A stretch of 64,000 nt of DNA from the NCBI RefSeq assembly GCF_900129615.1, contig NZ_FQWI01000001.1:806001-870000 (forward strand), read 5' to 3'. The position numbers were made by a program, and so were the translations under genes. This document shows, one piece after another, positions 38,954 to 49,152 of this stretch. Origin of the DNA: Pectobacterium carotovorum (GTDB lineage: Bacteria > Pseudomonadota > Gammaproteobacteria > Enterobacterales > Enterobacteriaceae). Numbering within the stretch: the stretch's first letter is position 1; each line of letters starts with the position of its first letter. A model generated the notes under the pieces. It made no database searches, was not told the origin of the DNA, and saw only the letters and a list, made by a program, of their open reading frames with translations.

Positions 38954-39730
38954 CTAGGCGCTGCGCGTGATGATCCAGTTTCTGCCATCCACCACATGCC
39001 GCTGAAACGCGACACCGAACACAGGAGACAGCACGTCCGGCAGCATGACCTCCGCCGTTTCGCCCTGCGCCACCAGAGTCCCTGCCGACAGCAGCCACAC
39101 GCGATCGGCATGGTGGGCGCTGTGATTCAGATCGTGTGCGCAAACTACGACGGCGATGCCCAAACGACAGAGTTCACTCAGTAACGCATCCAGTGCCACC
39201 TGCTGAGCCACATCCAGACTATTGGTTGGTTCATCCAGCAACAGCAAACGCGCGTGCGGATTGATCGTCGGCCAAATCTGCAACAGCGCCGCCACCAGCC
39301 GAACGCGCTGCCACTCGCCTCCCGACAACTGCGTAAGCGGGCGCGCCAGTTTGTCGGTTAACATCAGGCGTTCTGCCAGAAAATGCACCACCTTTTCGAC
39401 CGCGTCTTCCTGAGCCAGCGGCGGTTGATGCCGTTGCCAATACTGGAATACCGGCATCAGCGCCAGCGGCGGTTGCTGCTGTGCCAGATAGGCGCGCCGC
39501 ACGGCCAGATCCGCTGCCGTATACTGCGACAGCGGCATGCCGGCCAGATAGACGTCACCTTCCCCCGCCAGTAAGCCAGCCGCTCTTGCCAGCAGGGTAC
39601 TCTTTCCTGCGCCGTTCGGACCGATGATGTGCAGCAATTCACCACGACGACACTCCGCATTCGTCGGCGACAAACGCGGCAAGGCGCTAGCCTGCAACAG
39701 CTGTAATACTGGGGAAGTCTGCTGCGTCAA
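38954..39730 (-). CDS. btuD: Vitamin B12 import ATP-binding protein
   Basis: BtuD powers cobalamin import through BtuC. The chain of about 258 residues has Walker [12 protein letters not shown], signature LSGGEWQRVRLVAALLQ and Walker B RLLLLDEPTNSLD, and a TTG start immediately after the btuE stop, with a rather distant ribosome site. It is less conserved at the C-terminus than E. coli BtuD but the operon btuC-btuE-btuD makes the call firm. BtuF, the binding protein, is not in this window. Confidence 0.92.
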   Translation of the reverse strand: MTQQTSPVLQLLQASALPRLSPTNAECRRGELLHIIGPNGAGKSTLLARAAGLLAGEGDVYLAGMPLSQYTAADLAVRRAYLAQQQPPLALMPVFQYWQRHQPPLAQEDAVEKVVHFLAERLMLTDKLARPLTQLSGGEWQRVRLVAALLQIWPTINPHARLLLLDEPTNSLDVAQQVALDALLSELCRLGIAVVVCAHDLNHSAHHADRVWLLSAGTLVAQGETAEVMLPDVLSPVFGVAFQRHVVDGRNWIITRSA

Positions 39731-40282
39731 TTATTTTGCCAACGCCTCTTCGATCGCTTTCACGATGGTGTCATGGTCAGGTGCCATATCCGGCGCAAAG
39801 CGATCAATCACCTGCCCTTCGCGATCCACCAGGAATTTTTCGAAGTTCCACAGGATGTCTTCTGGATTCTTGGGCTTACGGCCTTTATTGACTAAACGCG
39901 CAAAAAAGTCACTTTTCCAGGTTCCATTGGCTTCCGGTTGCTGACGAATCAACAACTGGTACAGCGGGTGACGGTTCTCGCCATTCACTTCAATTTTGCT
40001 GAACATCGGGAACTGAACGCCAAATGTCCCACGGCAGAATTCCTGAATCTCTTCTTCCGAGCCCGGTTCCTGCCCTGCAAATTCATTGGAGGGGAATCCC
40101 AGCACGACCAGACCTTTGTCGCGATAGGTTTCGTAGAGTTTTTCCAACGCGTCGTATTGTTTAGTCAGGCCGCATTGAGAGGCGACATTGACGACTAAAG
40201 CCACCTGCCCTTTAAACGCTTCAAACGTTGTCGCTTTCCCGTCGATGGTAGTCAGCGGAATAGTATAGATTTCAGTGCTCAT
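39731..40282 (-). CDS. btuE: Glutathione peroxidase-type thiol peroxidase BtuE
   Basis: BtuE reduces peroxides with thioredoxin or glutathione; despite its name it is not needed for B12 uptake in E. coli. The 183-residue protein has the peroxidatic cysteine in NVASQCGLTKQY, the FPSNEFAGQEPGS motif in which the glutamine lies, and WNFEKFLVDREG. The start MSTEIYTIPLTTIDG follows AAGGGAG; the open frame upstream is ignored. Directly abuts btuD. Confidence 0.94.
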   Translation of the reverse strand: MSTEIYTIPLTTIDGKATTFEAFKGQVALVVNVASQCGLTKQYDALEKLYETYRDKGLVVLGFPSNEFAGQEPGSEEEIQEFCRGTFGVQFPMFSKIEVNGENRHPLYQLLIRQQPEANGTWKSDFFARLVNKGRKPKNPEDILWNFEKFLVDREGQVIDRFAPDMAPDHDTIVKAIEEALAK

Positions 40283-40333
40283 CGTTTTGCTCCCTTCAGT
40301 GATCAACAAGAGTGGATAGAACAAGACATCTCG

Positions 40334-41329
40334 CTACAGCCGATTGCGTAATAGTAGCCAGATAAACCACGGCGATCCCAGCGTAGCGGTAACCACGCCT
40401 ATCGGCAACTCGGCTGAACTTAGCGCAACACGCGCGACCGTATCCGCCAGCAGCAACACGCCGCCGCCAGCCAATGCACATCCGGTCAATAAATAACGCT
40501 GATCGGTCAGTCCACACAGCCGTAACATGTGTGGGATCACCAGACCAATAAACGCGATGATACCGGCCAGCGCCACGCTCAGGCCGACCTGCACGCCCAT
40601 CACCAACACGAGAATCGTGCGCCAGCGATAGACTGGGATACCTAACTGACGCGCCTGAATCTCACCCAGCGTCAGCCCATTTAACACCGCCCCCTGACGA
40701 CTCAACCACAGCAACAGCGGCAAGAGTGTCAACATCAACCAGCCGTGTCGCCAGTCAATGCCGCTGAAGCCGCCCATCATCCAATACATCAGTTGGCGTA
40801 AATCGAGGCTGGTACTGAAATAGACGGCCCAGGTCATCACCGCACTACAGATAATCCCGAGCGCAATGCCGATGAGTAATAAACGGGTATTGGAGATATG
40901 CCGACGGGCAAAATGCAGTAACAGAAAGGTAATCAGCAGCGCGCCAGCAATCGCGCTCAAGCTTAACATCCAGACGGGCAGCAATCCCTGCCCCAGCAGT
41001 ACCGTCAGCACTAAGGCCACGCCTGCGCCGTTTGCCACGCCCAGCAGCCCCGGTTCCGCCAGCGGATTATCAAAGACTGCCTGCATCACGGTGCCCGACA
41101 TTGCCAGACTGGCACCCACCAACATCACAGCCAGCGTTCTGGGCAAACGCAGTTGCCAGACAAAGAGTTGCTGAGCCTCATCCAGCCAGGCCGTCGGCCA
41201 AATCCAGCGCTCCCCGGCGCACAGGCTTACGATCAGCGTGAGTGTGAGAAACGCCAACAGCAGTGCCAGACTCCGACGATCGCGTCTGCACTGCTGTTGT
41301 TTTAGCTGGCTGTAATGGGGTAACGGCAT
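40334..41329 (-). CDS. btuC: Vitamin B12 import permease
   Basis: The 331-residue permease has ten hydrophobic segments and the FecCD/BtuC blocks [22 protein letters not shown] and [15 protein letters not shown]. It carries cobalamin through the inner membrane. First gene of btuCED-nlpC. In E. coli ihfA lies directly upstream; here that side carries the methyltransferase gene instead, so synteny breaks at this point. Confidence 0.94.
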   Translation of the reverse strand: MPLPHYSQLKQQQCRRDRRSLALLLAFLTLTLIVSLCAGERWIWPTAWLDEAQQLFVWQLRLPRTLAVMLVGASLAMSGTVMQAVFDNPLAEPGLLGVANGAGVALVLTVLLGQGLLPVWMLSLSAIAGALLITFLLLHFARRHISNTRLLLIGIALGIICSAVMTWAVYFSTSLDLRQLMYWMMGGFSGIDWRHGWLMLTLLPLLLWLSRQGAVLNGLTLGEIQARQLGIPVYRWRTILVLVMGVQVGLSVALAGIIAFIGLVIPHMLRLCGLTDQRYLLTGCALAGGGVLLLADTVARVALSSAELPIGVVTATLGSPWFIWLLLRNRL

Positions 41330-41461
41330 AGCGTGCTTTAGCGGGATATCACCCGGCGGTCATTAAGTATTGTCATGTATGTTAAACGATTTCGCTTACC
41401 TTACACGCATTTTCCTTATTACCGCAGCACGGTCAAAACGCCGTAGTGCCGCATACCGCCC

Positions 41462-42226
41462 TTATTTGGTACTGCATACCGCAATATAGTTAAGCTGGTT
41501 CCGATTGCGGCGGAAGGTATGAAACATGTTGAAGAACATGTCGCGGTTTTCTTTCTTCAGCGCATTTTTTACGATACGCGCCGCACCCGCTAGCCCTTCA
41601 TCATAAATCAGCCCCTGTGGCGTCAGCAGCGTCATTGCGCCGTTATCGTAGCTAACCTTGCTAAAACCACATTCCTGAAACAGCGTCACCCAGCGCTCGC
41701 GCAGCATCGGCTGGGCATGCACGTTGATCGCTTTATGCATCTGCTCCACCGCCTGCAATGCCCCAGTATCCTTCTCGGAAAGCAGCATGATATCGTGCGT
41801 AATCAGGCGGCCACCCGGTTTCAGCACGCGATAATATTCGGCAATAATGCGGCTCTTGGCTTTGTCGGCATACATCGTCAGCATGGCTTCATTAATCACC
41901 ACGTCAAAGTGATTATCGGGGAACGGCAGTTCCAGCGCATTTGCCTGCATAATCGTGACCTGCGAGGCTAAACCGTTCGCTGCCACATTTTCCTGCGCCT
42001 TCTGTAGCGCGACTTTATCCATATCCGCGCCAATAACCTGACAGCCAAATCGACGCGCAATCTCCATCGCCGTGGTGCCCATATTGCAGGCGACTTCCAA
42101 TACTACGCTGTCCTGCCGGAATCCGGCCTGACTGAGCAGCCACTCAGTTGCCTTTCTGCCGCCGGGGCGCAGACGCTTTTTCCCCAGTCGAGCTAAAAAT
42201 TTATGTCCAGCTTCATGATCGCTCAT
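41462..42226 (-). CDS. Class I SAM-dependent methyltransferase, unknown substrate
   Basis: The 254-residue cytoplasmic protein has a Rossmann methyltransferase core: motif I VVLEVACNMGTTAMEIA (about 41-57), the acidic GADMD end of strand 2 (about 67-71), FDVVINEAMLTMYADK and LKPGGRLITHD. Motif I has ACNMG instead of the usual GxGxG, seen in some UbiE-like members. Substrate is unknown. It lies 60 bp downstream of a cupin gene on the same strand and the pair is divergent from a Crp/Fnr regulator, suggesting one regulated unit. Confidence 0.8.
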   Translation of the reverse strand: MSDHEAGHKFLARLGKKRLRPGGRKATEWLLSQAGFRQDSVVLEVACNMGTTAMEIARRFGCQVIGADMDKVALQKAQENVAANGLASQVTIMQANALELPFPDNHFDVVINEAMLTMYADKAKSRIIAEYYRVLKPGGRLITHDIMLLSEKDTGALQAVEQMHKAINVHAQPMLRERWVTLFQECGFSKVSYDNGAMTLLTPQGLIYDEGLAGAARIVKNALKKENRDMFFNMFHTFRRNRNQLNYIAVCSTK

Positions 42227-42286
42227 ACTGTCACTCCTTCATTCGGTGTTATCGCAACAACTGTTTAGAGCCTAACGGGGTGGCTT

Positions 42287-42628
42287 TTAGTTGGTTTTCA
42301 GCGTCTTCAACATGGTCAGCAACATACGTGACGACTGTTGCGCATCAACGGCATGCGGGATATTGGCTGGCATACGCACCAGCGTACCGGGCTGCACGAC
42401 GACGGGTTCGCCACCGATCGTCAGCAATAATTCACCTTCAAGTACCATAACCAGTGCATCATAAGGCGCACTGTGTTCGCTCAACCCCTGTCCCTGATCG
42501 AAAGCAAACAGCGTGACATTGCCGCCGTCGGTACGGGCCAACACGCGACTGGCGATACCGTGTTCGGTTGGGGTAATTAATTCATGGAGAACCAGCGCCT
42601 GTGCCGCCGGAAGGGTATTTTCTTTCAT
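42287..42628 (-). CDS. Small single-domain cupin protein
   Basis: The 113-residue protein has a cupin barrel: SEHSAPYDALVMVLEGELLLTIGGEP (motif 1 region) and VRMPANIPHAVDA (motif 2). Motif 1 keeps a His and an acidic residue but not the full metal set, so it may bind a small ligand rather than catalyse. Shares the divergent promoter region with the Crp/Fnr gene and precedes the methyltransferase. Function unknown. Confidence 0.8.
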   Translation of the reverse strand: MKENTLPAAQALVLHELITPTEHGIASRVLARTDGGNVTLFAFDQGQGLSEHSAPYDALVMVLEGELLLTIGGEPVVVQPGTLVRMPANIPHAVDAQQSSRMLLTMLKTLKTN

Positions 42629-42670
42629 GGAAACTCTCCGCTATTCTCGATTCAGCGCGCCGTGATTTTG

Positions 42671-42689
42671 CTTGCCGAATTCATGCAAG
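42671..42689. promoter_or_regulatory. Candidate operator between cupin and Crp/Fnr genes
   Basis: CTTGCCGAATTCATGCAAG is an imperfect palindrome with exact CTTGC/GCAAG ends and a central GAATTC, midway between the divergent genes. Its size and TTGC/GCAA arms would suit a Crp/Fnr-family dimer. It is not a classical FNR (TTGATnnnnATCAA) or CRP site. Confidence 0.45.
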
Positions 42690-42744
42690 TGATTATTATT
42701 TTCATTTACTAGCTTGATGGTAATACCAGCCTCTGGGAGGGCAA

Positions 42745-43461
42745 ATGACATTTGTCAAAAAAGCGCTATCGCCCGATGAATACGGCGAAGTGCTGTTTCA
42801 GCATGATTGGATGCGCGGTGAACCCAGCGACGTGGTGTGTGAGCTACTGGCAAAAAGCGAGCGTCTGTTTTTCCGGCAGGATGACATTCTGTTTCGCGAA
42901 GGCGACAAAATGCAGCACTGTTTGCTGGTTGAAACAGGAAAATTGCAGGCCTTTCGCCATACCTATGGCGGCGATGAGAAGATTTTCGGGCAGTTTGAAC
43001 GCGGAGAATTTGTCGCTATTGCCGCTGTATTTATGGATCACGGTCGCTTCCCGATGAATATTCGCGCGCAGAGCGATGGCCACACGCTGATGATCCCACG
43101 GCAGGATATTCACCAGTTTTGCTTGCAGCGCCCAGAGCTGGCACTGCGTTTGCTCAACTATCTGGGCAAGAAACTCTACTCGACGATCAACCAAATCGAC
43201 TGGCTGACCTCCAGCTCCGCGCCACAGCGTCTGGCTGATTATCTGCTGCGGCAGCACCACATTCAGCAAACTCAGCATCTGACATTACCGGTGAGCCGAG
43301 GCCAGCTTGCGACGTCATTAGGGATGCGCAGTGAAACGCTAAGCAGGCTAATGTCAGACTGGAAGCGGCAAGGCCACATTACCTATCGGGGTCATCAAGT
43401 GGAATTGTGCGATCTGAATTATCTAAAAGAACTGGCTGCCGAAGCCCGGCGGACATTCTGA
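42745..43461 (+). CDS. Crp/Fnr-family transcriptional regulator
   Basis: The 238-residue regulator has an N-terminal cyclic-nucleotide-type sensor barrel (about 30-150) and a C-terminal winged helix with recognition segment LATSLGMRSETLSRLMSDWK (about 190-210), like Crp/FNR. It lacks the N-terminal cysteine cluster of FNR, so an Fe-S oxygen sensor is unlikely; a haem, NO (DNR-type) or other ligand is possible. Divergent from the cupin-methyltransferase pair, its presumed targets. Confidence 0.85.
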   Translation: MTFVKKALSPDEYGEVLFQHDWMRGEPSDVVCELLAKSERLFFRQDDILFREGDKMQHCLLVETGKLQAFRHTYGGDEKIFGQFERGEFVAIAAVFMDHGRFPMNIRAQSDGHTLMIPRQDIHQFCLQRPELALRLLNYLGKKLYSTINQIDWLTSSSAPQRLADYLLRQHHIQQTQHLTLPVSRGQLATSLGMRSETLSRLMSDWKRQGHITYRGHQVELCDLNYLKELAAEARRTF

Positions 43462-43518
43462 TCGATCTAAGCCTTTGTTGATTCAGGCATGGCAAGCGGA
43501 TAGAAAAACGGTAGTTAT

Positions 43519-43645
<127 letters not shown>

Positions 43646-43707
43646 TATTTTTTGACAATTGTCATTCCCGCATCGTCGGATTATCAACTACGCTTAGCTG
43701 ACATTAG

Positions 43708-43722
43708 TGAGAATAACTCTCA
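43708..43722 (+). promoter_or_regulatory. Fur-like palindrome upstream of the small Cys-rich ORF
   Basis: TGAGAATAACTCTCA is an inverted repeat matching 12 of 15 positions of the Fur core TGATAATnATTATCA. It lies 43 bp before the start of the ORF at 43765, near where a promoter would be. Confidence 0.6.
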
Positions 43723-43764
43723 TTAACATATTTGTCTTTCATAAGACATCGTGAGGGTAATGCT

Positions 43765-43980
43765 ATGCTGGGCTTTTTCCGACGAACCTTATCATTTCAT
43801 GGAGCACGGCCACCGCATCCGCAAGCGGACTCGCCGACAGAAACCGTTTCGCATACTCACTGTAGCGAGAGTGAATATTGTTTCTTTAACCACGCCGCGA
43901 TGTTGCCATTCGATCAGCTTGACGAATGTTGCTGCGGCAACGATCGGCAAGAGAAAACGCCATCTTCACACGATTCATGA
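43765..43980 (+). CDS. Small Cys/His-rich protein, Fur-linked, unknown
   Basis: A 71-residue ORF with GAGGG seven bases before the ATG. The N-terminus MLGFFRRTLSFHG is basic and hydrophobic; the rest is polar with clustered ligands: HTHC, EYCFFNH and DECCCGND. Five cysteines and at least five histidines in 71 residues suggest metal or Fe-S binding. No transmembrane segment or signal peptide is clear, and I recognise no family. The Fur-like palindrome 43 bp upstream suggests expression in iron limitation. It converges on cobB. A chance ORF cannot be excluded. Confidence 0.5.
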   Translation: MLGFFRRTLSFHGARPPHPQADSPTETVSHTHCSESEYCFFNHAAMLPFDQLDECCCGNDRQEKTPSSHDS

Positions 43981-43989
43981 CGCTTTCTC

Positions 43990-44028
43990 TTTTTGCGGAC
44001 GCTTAAACCTTTTTGCGGGCGCTTAAAA
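43990..44028. repeat. Tandem 20-bp duplication at the cobB 3' end
   Basis: TTTTTGCGGACGCTTAAA is followed by TTTTTGCGGGCGCTTAAA, with one changed base. The second copy contains the cobB stop codon, so the duplication may have arisen at the gene end. Confidence 0.6.
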
Positions 44029-44853
44029 CTTAATGCTTTGACCGCGCGTCAGCCAGGCAGCGACAAACTCGGGTACGACGGCGCTAGCGGGGCCGTAAAT
44101 TTTTTCATCAAACTGACTTTCTACCTGGCTCGGCTCCAGATTCAGTTCCAGCGTGTAGGCGCCGTGCGAATGGGCTTCATGGACAAAACCCGCGGCGGGA
44201 TAGACATGCCCCGACGTGCCAATCGCAATAAAGTAGTCCGCCTGCGACAGCGCATGGTAAATCTTGTCCATGTGCAGCGGCATTTCACCAAACCACACCA
44301 CATGCGGGCGTAACGGCGCGGGAAATTGACAGCAGTGGCAGCGCTCACCGACGGCAAGATCGTCCGTCCACTCAAAAATCTGCCCACTTTGGCTACAGCG
44401 GATTTTCAGTAGCTCACCGTGCATATGAATCACGCGCTGGCTACCAGCACGTTCATGCAGGTTATCGATGTTTTGTGTAATCAGCAGGAAATTGTCTTCC
44501 AACATCGCTTCCAGATTCGCCAACGCAAGATGTGCGGCGTTGGGCACAATTTCCGGCTGCTGTAGCTGACGACGACGGGTGTTATAAAATTCCTGCACCA
44601 GCTCGGGGTTACGCTGAAAGCCTTCGGGCGTCGCGACATCTTCGACGCGGTGCTCTTCCCACAGGCCATCGGCTGCGCGAAAGGTACGAATACCCGATTC
44701 CGCGGAAATACCGGCGCCCGTCAGTACCACCACGCGCGGTTTTTTCACTTCGCTTGCTGCCAGATAATCACGATGGAAAATACGCGCACGAAGACGCTGT
44801 TGCCGCATCCGCTTTCCCTTATGAAACCGCCCTAATCGTTGACGCGTATACAT
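44023..44853 (-). CDS. cobB: NAD-dependent protein deacylase (sirtuin)
   Basis: CobB removes acetyl and succinyl groups from lysines, for example activating acetyl-CoA synthetase. The 276-residue chain has [32 protein letters not shown], the catalytic [11 protein letters not shown] histidine, the CHCC zinc-site segment and [16 protein letters not shown]. The basic N-terminal extension ([15 protein letters not shown]) corresponds to the long isoform of enterobacterial CobB. Next to nagK as in E. coli. Confidence 0.95.
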   Translation of the reverse strand: MYTRQRLGRFHKGKRMRQQRLRARIFHRDYLAASEVKKPRVVVLTGAGISAESGIRTFRAADGLWEEHRVEDVATPEGFQRNPELVQEFYNTRRRQLQQPEIVPNAAHLALANLEAMLEDNFLLITQNIDNLHERAGSQRVIHMHGELLKIRCSQSGQIFEWTDDLAVGERCHCCQFPAPLRPHVVWFGEMPLHMDKIYHALSQADYFIAIGTSGHVYPAAGFVHEAHSHGAYTLELNLEPSQVESQFDEKIYGPASAVVPEFVAAWLTRGQSIKF

Positions 44854-44864
44854 ACCTTCTCCAG

Positions 44865-45779
44865 CTAGTTATCCATTAAGTGTAGCAACGCCGCACCACG
44901 TACGCCGCCCGCATCGCCATGACGCGCTTTCTCTATACGTGGCAGTTTCGCAATCGGTAAAAGTCGTGAAGGAAGGCGCGTCGGCAGAATTTGATAAATT
45001 TCATCAAAATTCGACAGGCCGCCGCCCAACACCAGCAGGTGTGGATCGAACAGGGTCAGCAGATTGCCCAAACAGGCCGCCAACAAATCCATAAAGCGAT
45101 CGACAAACTCCTGCGCTTTTTCTTCTCCGCCACGATAGTGCCGGATAATCGTCACGGCAGGCAGCGCTTCGCCATACAGATGCTCGTACAGCCATTCAAA
45201 ACCACGGCCAGAAATATAATTCTCGATACAGCCTGATTGACCGCAACCGCACTTCACGCGGGGAATATCCACGCCGATGATATCCAGTGCGTCGGACGGC
45301 AGGCGGAGATGGCCGAACTCGCCTGTGATACCGTTGCGCCCGTCAACCGGACGTCCGTTAATCACCAGACCACCGCCCAGCCCCGTGCCTAAAATCATGC
45401 CCAGCACGACAGGATAGGAACGAAATTCCGCATCCCAGGCTTCCGACAGCACAAAGCAGTTAGCATCGTTACTGATGCGAATATCTCGCTGCAAACGCTG
45501 CGACAAATCCGTACGCAGCGGTTTTCCCATCGTCGCAGGCAGGTTAGCGGTGAATAGCGCACCGTCGTTACCTGTCTCCATGCCCGGTACGCCGAGACCG
45601 ACCTTCCCCTGCATGCCAACCTGAGCATCGGCCTCATGCACCAGATCGACCAGCGTGGTGAGCAGGTCATCATAATTATTACGCGGCGTCGGTACCCGCT
45701 TTTGCCACACCTTGTTCAACTCCGCGTCGAACACGCCCAGCTCAATTTTCGTGCCGCCCATGTCAAAACCGTAGTACAT
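44865..45779 (-). CDS. nagK: N-acetyl-D-glucosamine kinase
   Basis: NagK phosphorylates GlcNAc freed during cell-wall recycling. The 304-residue ROK-family kinase has the ATP motif [14 protein letters not shown], the zinc motif [19 protein letters not shown] and the substrate residues [12 protein letters not shown]. It lies between cobB and lolE as in E. coli, and complements NagZ, encoded at the right edge, in the recycling pathway. Confidence 0.95.
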   Translation of the reverse strand: MYYGFDMGGTKIELGVFDAELNKVWQKRVPTPRNNYDDLLTTLVDLVHEADAQVGMQGKVGLGVPGMETGNDGALFTANLPATMGKPLRTDLSQRLQRDIRISNDANCFVLSEAWDAEFRSYPVVLGMILGTGLGGGLVINGRPVDGRNGITGEFGHLRLPSDALDIIGVDIPRVKCGCGQSGCIENYISGRGFEWLYEHLYGEALPAVTIIRHYRGGEEKAQEFVDRFMDLLAACLGNLLTLFDPHLLVLGGGLSNFDEIYQILPTRLPSRLLPIAKLPRIEKARHGDAGGVRGAALLHLMDN

Positions 45780-45820
45780 GACTGCTCCTTAGGGTGTGAT
45801 CGCTTTCCCACACGATAGGG

Positions 45821-45865
45821 ACTATCCCCGTCATCTCTCAAGCCGCATGTGCGTTGGCTTGGCTT
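45821..45865. repeat. Intergenic repeat, copy E (fragment)
   Basis: ATCCCCGTCATCTCTCAAGC and CGCATGTGCGTTGGCTT match one end of the family; the remainder is missing. It runs to the lolE stop codon. Confidence 0.6.
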
Positions 45866-47111
45866 ACTGTCCGCTCAACACGCGGGCAGGGTCAATCCGG
45901 CTGGCGCGCCGTGCCGGATACCAACTGGCAATCAGGCTCAGCACCAGCGATGTGCCTAATACGATAAAGACATCCATCAGATGCAGTTCCGATGGCAGGA
46001 AATCGATAAAATAGATGTCGCCGGACAGCAGTTTATGACCGATAAGTGCCTCAATACCTTGAATGATCGGCGTCAGTTGCAAGGTCGCGATCACGCCGAC
46101 CACGGCGCCTATCACGCTGCCAAGCAGCCCAGCCAATAGCCCGTACCAAATAAAGATAGCCCGAATCAGTCCGTCTGGGGCTCCCAGCGTACGCAAGACC
46201 GCAATGTCGCTACTTTTGTCTTTCACCGCCATCACCAGCGTTGAAACAATATTAAAACAGGCGACGCCAATCACTAGGATCATCGCCAGATACATGATGG
46301 TTCTCACCATCTGAATGTCCCGATACATATAACCATAGGTGCCAATCCAACTGCGAATAGTGACATAGGCATTCGTGACTTCGCCCGCATCGCGCACCAA
46401 TTTATTGGCGGAGAACACATCGTTAGCCTTGATGGCGATCCCCGTTACGCTCTGCCCCATGTCCAGATACTGCTGGGCATCCGCCAACGGAATCAGCGCT
46501 AAGCCGTGATCGAGTTGGCCGCTCAGCTGTAAAATACCGCTGACGTGCAGCCGGATGCGTTTCGGCTGCATCAGCTTCATTTCCGGGTCGCTGTTCGGGA
46601 TCATCACCGTGACCCAGTCGCCTTCCACCACATTCAGCGCCTTTGCCACGCCCTGACCAATAATGACCTGCTGTTCACCCGCGCGGAACCGCTGCCAGGC
46701 GTCATTAAGCACATAGTTGGGCAGCGCACTAAGACGTTTCTCCTGCTGTGGATCGACGCCTTTTACCTGGACCGCCTGAAGTTTGGCGCCGTTCTCCAGA
46801 AGCCCGGTGAAATTGATATAAGGCGCGGCGGCGGCAACGCCGGGAACCTGTTCTATTTTCGGAAGAATGTCCTGCCAGCCGTCGAAAGGCTGATTGACCG
46901 GTGCGATCTCACCATGCGGCACCACGGCCAGAATGCGGTTGTTCAGTTCACGTTCAAAGCCATTCATCGCGCTCAGGCCAAGAATCAACACCGCCACGCC
47001 GAGGGCAATCCCAAGCGTTGAAATGACCGAAATCAGCGAAACCATGCCGCCACGCCGACGACCGCGGCTAAAGCGCAGGCCAATCAGCAACGAGAGCGGA
47101 GGAAATCTCAT
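45864..47111 (-). CDS. lolE: Lipoprotein-releasing system permease LolE
   Basis: LolE, with LolC and LolD, extracts lipoproteins from the inner membrane and hands them to LolA. The 415-residue chain has an N-terminal membrane segment (about 25-50, [30 protein letters not shown]), a large periplasmic domain and three C-terminal membrane segments (about 275-405), the MacB/FtsX-like layout. It overlaps lolD by four bases. Confidence 0.95.
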   Translation of the reverse strand: MRFPPLSLLIGLRFSRGRRRGGMVSLISVISTLGIALGVAVLILGLSAMNGFERELNNRILAVVPHGEIAPVNQPFDGWQDILPKIEQVPGVAAAAPYINFTGLLENGAKLQAVQVKGVDPQQEKRLSALPNYVLNDAWQRFRAGEQQVIIGQGVAKALNVVEGDWVTVMIPNSDPEMKLMQPKRIRLHVSGILQLSGQLDHGLALIPLADAQQYLDMGQSVTGIAIKANDVFSANKLVRDAGEVTNAYVTIRSWIGTYGYMYRDIQMVRTIMYLAMILVIGVACFNIVSTLVMAVKDKSSDIAVLRTLGAPDGLIRAIFIWYGLLAGLLGSVIGAVVGVIATLQLTPIIQGIEALIGHKLLSGDIYFIDFLPSELHLMDVFIVLGTSLVLSLIASWYPARRASRIDPARVLSGQ

Positions 47112-47815
47112 TGCCGCGCTCCCATCAGGGTCAATTCCTGCTGCAACTGACCGTCGCGCATTTCCAGTTGGCGGTTCAGTCTGCTAGCCAGTTGCAGGTC
47201 ATGCGTCACCACCAGAAAAGCGGTGCCCTGCCGGACATTCAGCTCTCCCAGCAGTTCAAAAATGGTGTCTGTCGTACGCTGATCGAGGTTACCCGTTGGT
47301 TCATCCGCCAACACCAGCGACGGGCTGTTAACCAGCGCTCTGGCAATCGCGACACGTTGCCGCTCACCGCCGGACAGCTCAGACGAACGGTGATGGCTGC
47401 GCGCCTCCAGCCCGACGGCCGCCAGCATTTCGCGTGCTTTATCCCGCGCCTGTGACGTCGGCACTTTACCAATCAGCAACGGCATCGCTACGTTTTCCAA
47501 CGCGGTGAAATCCGGCAGCAGATGATGGAACTGATAAATAAAGCCCAGCTCGCGATTGCGTAAATCCGCTTTTGCCGCCGCAGAGAACGAATTCAACGGC
47601 TGGCCTTTAAAGATAACCTCACCTGACGTCGGCGTATCCAACCCGCCCAGCACATGCAGCAACGTACTTTTCCCCGAACCGGAACTCCCGACGATTGCCA
47701 TCATCTCGCCGCTGCTCATTTCAAATGAGACATCGCGTAACACGTCGGTAGACAGCTTGCCGTCCTGGTAGCGCTTGGACAGGTTAGTACACTGCAATAA
47801 CGGTAAATCACTCAT
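47108..47815 (-). CDS. lolD: Lipoprotein-releasing system ATPase LolD
   Basis: The 235-residue ATPase has Walker [13 protein letters not shown], signature [17 protein letters not shown] and Walker [13 protein letters not shown], plus the MacB/LolD-specific [20 protein letters not shown]. The start [17 protein letters not shown] fits E. coli; 23 additional in-frame codons upstream would lie inside lolC. It overlaps lolC by eight and lolE by four bases. Confidence 0.95.
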   Translation of the reverse strand: MSDLPLLQCTNLSKRYQDGKLSTDVLRDVSFEMSSGEMMAIVGSSGSGKSTLLHVLGGLDTPTSGEVIFKGQPLNSFSAAAKADLRNRELGFIYQFHHLLPDFTALENVAMPLLIGKVPTSQARDKAREMLAAVGLEARSHHRSSELSGGERQRVAIARALVNSPSLVLADEPTGNLDQRTTDTIFELLGELNVRQGTAFLVVTHDLQLASRLNRQLEMRDGQLQQELTLMGARQ

Positions 47816-49010
47816 AACGTAAAGCCTCAGCGGGTTGAACGGCGGCAGCGCGCCATGACGGGTAAAGTGTCGATAAGAGGGCAATCACCATCGCGGAAAT
47901 GGCGATCGTCACGACCTGTACAGGGTCGATCGCCACCGGCAGTGCGGCACCATCCAGCAATACGCCCAATATTGGCATCAGCGTATTCAGTTGGCTGGCC
48001 AATAACGTCCCCAGCAATGCCCCTAACAACGCGCCAATAACGCCAGCGCTGCCCCCCTGCACCATAAACACCATCATAATCTGACGTTGAGTCAGCCCCT
48101 GCGTTTGCAGAATGGCGACTTCTCCCTGTTTTTCCATCACCAGTAAACCCAGCGAGGTAATAATATTGAACGCGGCCACGGCAACGATCAGGCTGAGCAA
48201 CAGCCCCATCATATTTTTCTCCATGCGTACGGCCTGAAATAGCTCACCTTTACGCTCGCGCCAGTCTTTCCAGACTGTGCCTTCCGGCAGCGTTTGCGTG
48301 CTCAGCGTATCAACCGACAGCGGCTTTTCCAGCCACAAGCGCCAGCCGGTAATGTGGTTCGCCGGATAGCGCATCAGCCGTGAGGCATCCTGCTGATTCA
48401 CCAACAGTTGGTAGCTATCCACTTCACTGTTGGCAGCAAAGGTGCCGGCAACGGTGAAAATACGCTGGCTGGGGATACGTCCCATCGGCGTCAGCTGGCT
48501 GGCGCTCGTTACCATCATGCGCACTTGATCGCCAGCGTTAACTCCCAGCTGTGCCGCCAGTTTATCGCCCAAAATGGCCTGATATTGACCGGATTGCAGT
48601 TGCTGCTGTTTGACGTTAACCAGATAGCGTGACAGCGGCTCCTGCTCGTCAGGATCAATGCCTAACATCACGCCCACGGCGACGCTGCGGGCGCTTTGTA
48701 GCACTACATCGCCCGTCGTCAGCGGCGCAACGCGCGTTACGCCTTCCAGCGAGTCTAAGGAGGAAGCAGGAATCAATGCCGGGTTCAGTGAACCTTGCGG
48801 CGTAGAGATGACCGCCTGAGGCATCACGCCCAGAATATTGCCTTCCAGTTCGCGCTCGAAGCCATTCATCACGGAAAGCACGGTGACCAGCGCCATCACG
48901 CCCAGCGTGATGCCAATAGCGGATAACCAGGAGACAAACCGGCCGAAGCGGTCTGATGCACGCCCACGCATGTAGCGCAGGCCAATAAATAAAGCGACAG
49001 GTTGATACAT
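47808..49010 (-). CDS. lolC: Lipoprotein-releasing system permease LolC
   Basis: The 400-residue partner of LolE starts [20 protein letters not shown], nearly the E. coli sequence, with the same four-segment membrane layout and [15 protein letters not shown]. In E. coli LolC recruits LolA. First gene of lolCDE, divergent from mfd as in E. coli. Confidence 0.95.
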   Translation of the reverse strand: MYQPVALFIGLRYMRGRASDRFGRFVSWLSAIGITLGVMALVTVLSVMNGFERELEGNILGVMPQAVISTPQGSLNPALIPASSLDSLEGVTRVAPLTTGDVVLQSARSVAVGVMLGIDPDEQEPLSRYLVNVKQQQLQSGQYQAILGDKLAAQLGVNAGDQVRMMVTSASQLTPMGRIPSQRIFTVAGTFAANSEVDSYQLLVNQQDASRLMRYPANHITGWRLWLEKPLSVDTLSTQTLPEGTVWKDWRERKGELFQAVRMEKNMMGLLLSLIVAVAAFNIITSLGLLVMEKQGEVAILQTQGLTQRQIMMVFMVQGGSAGVIGALLGALLGTLLASQLNTLMPILGVLLDGAALPVAIDPVQVVTIAISAMVIALLSTLYPSWRAAAVQPAEALRYE

Positions 49011-49152
49011 GAAATCCGTCTGGATAAGGTTGCCAAAGCAAAGTGATCAAGGATAATAAAGGGTAGTACTGCTTTATGGAACCCTAACACCCTCACTCTA
49101 CGGCTTTTTCTTATTCCCAGCCGGATGCAGGGAGGCGAGACCCGATAATCAG

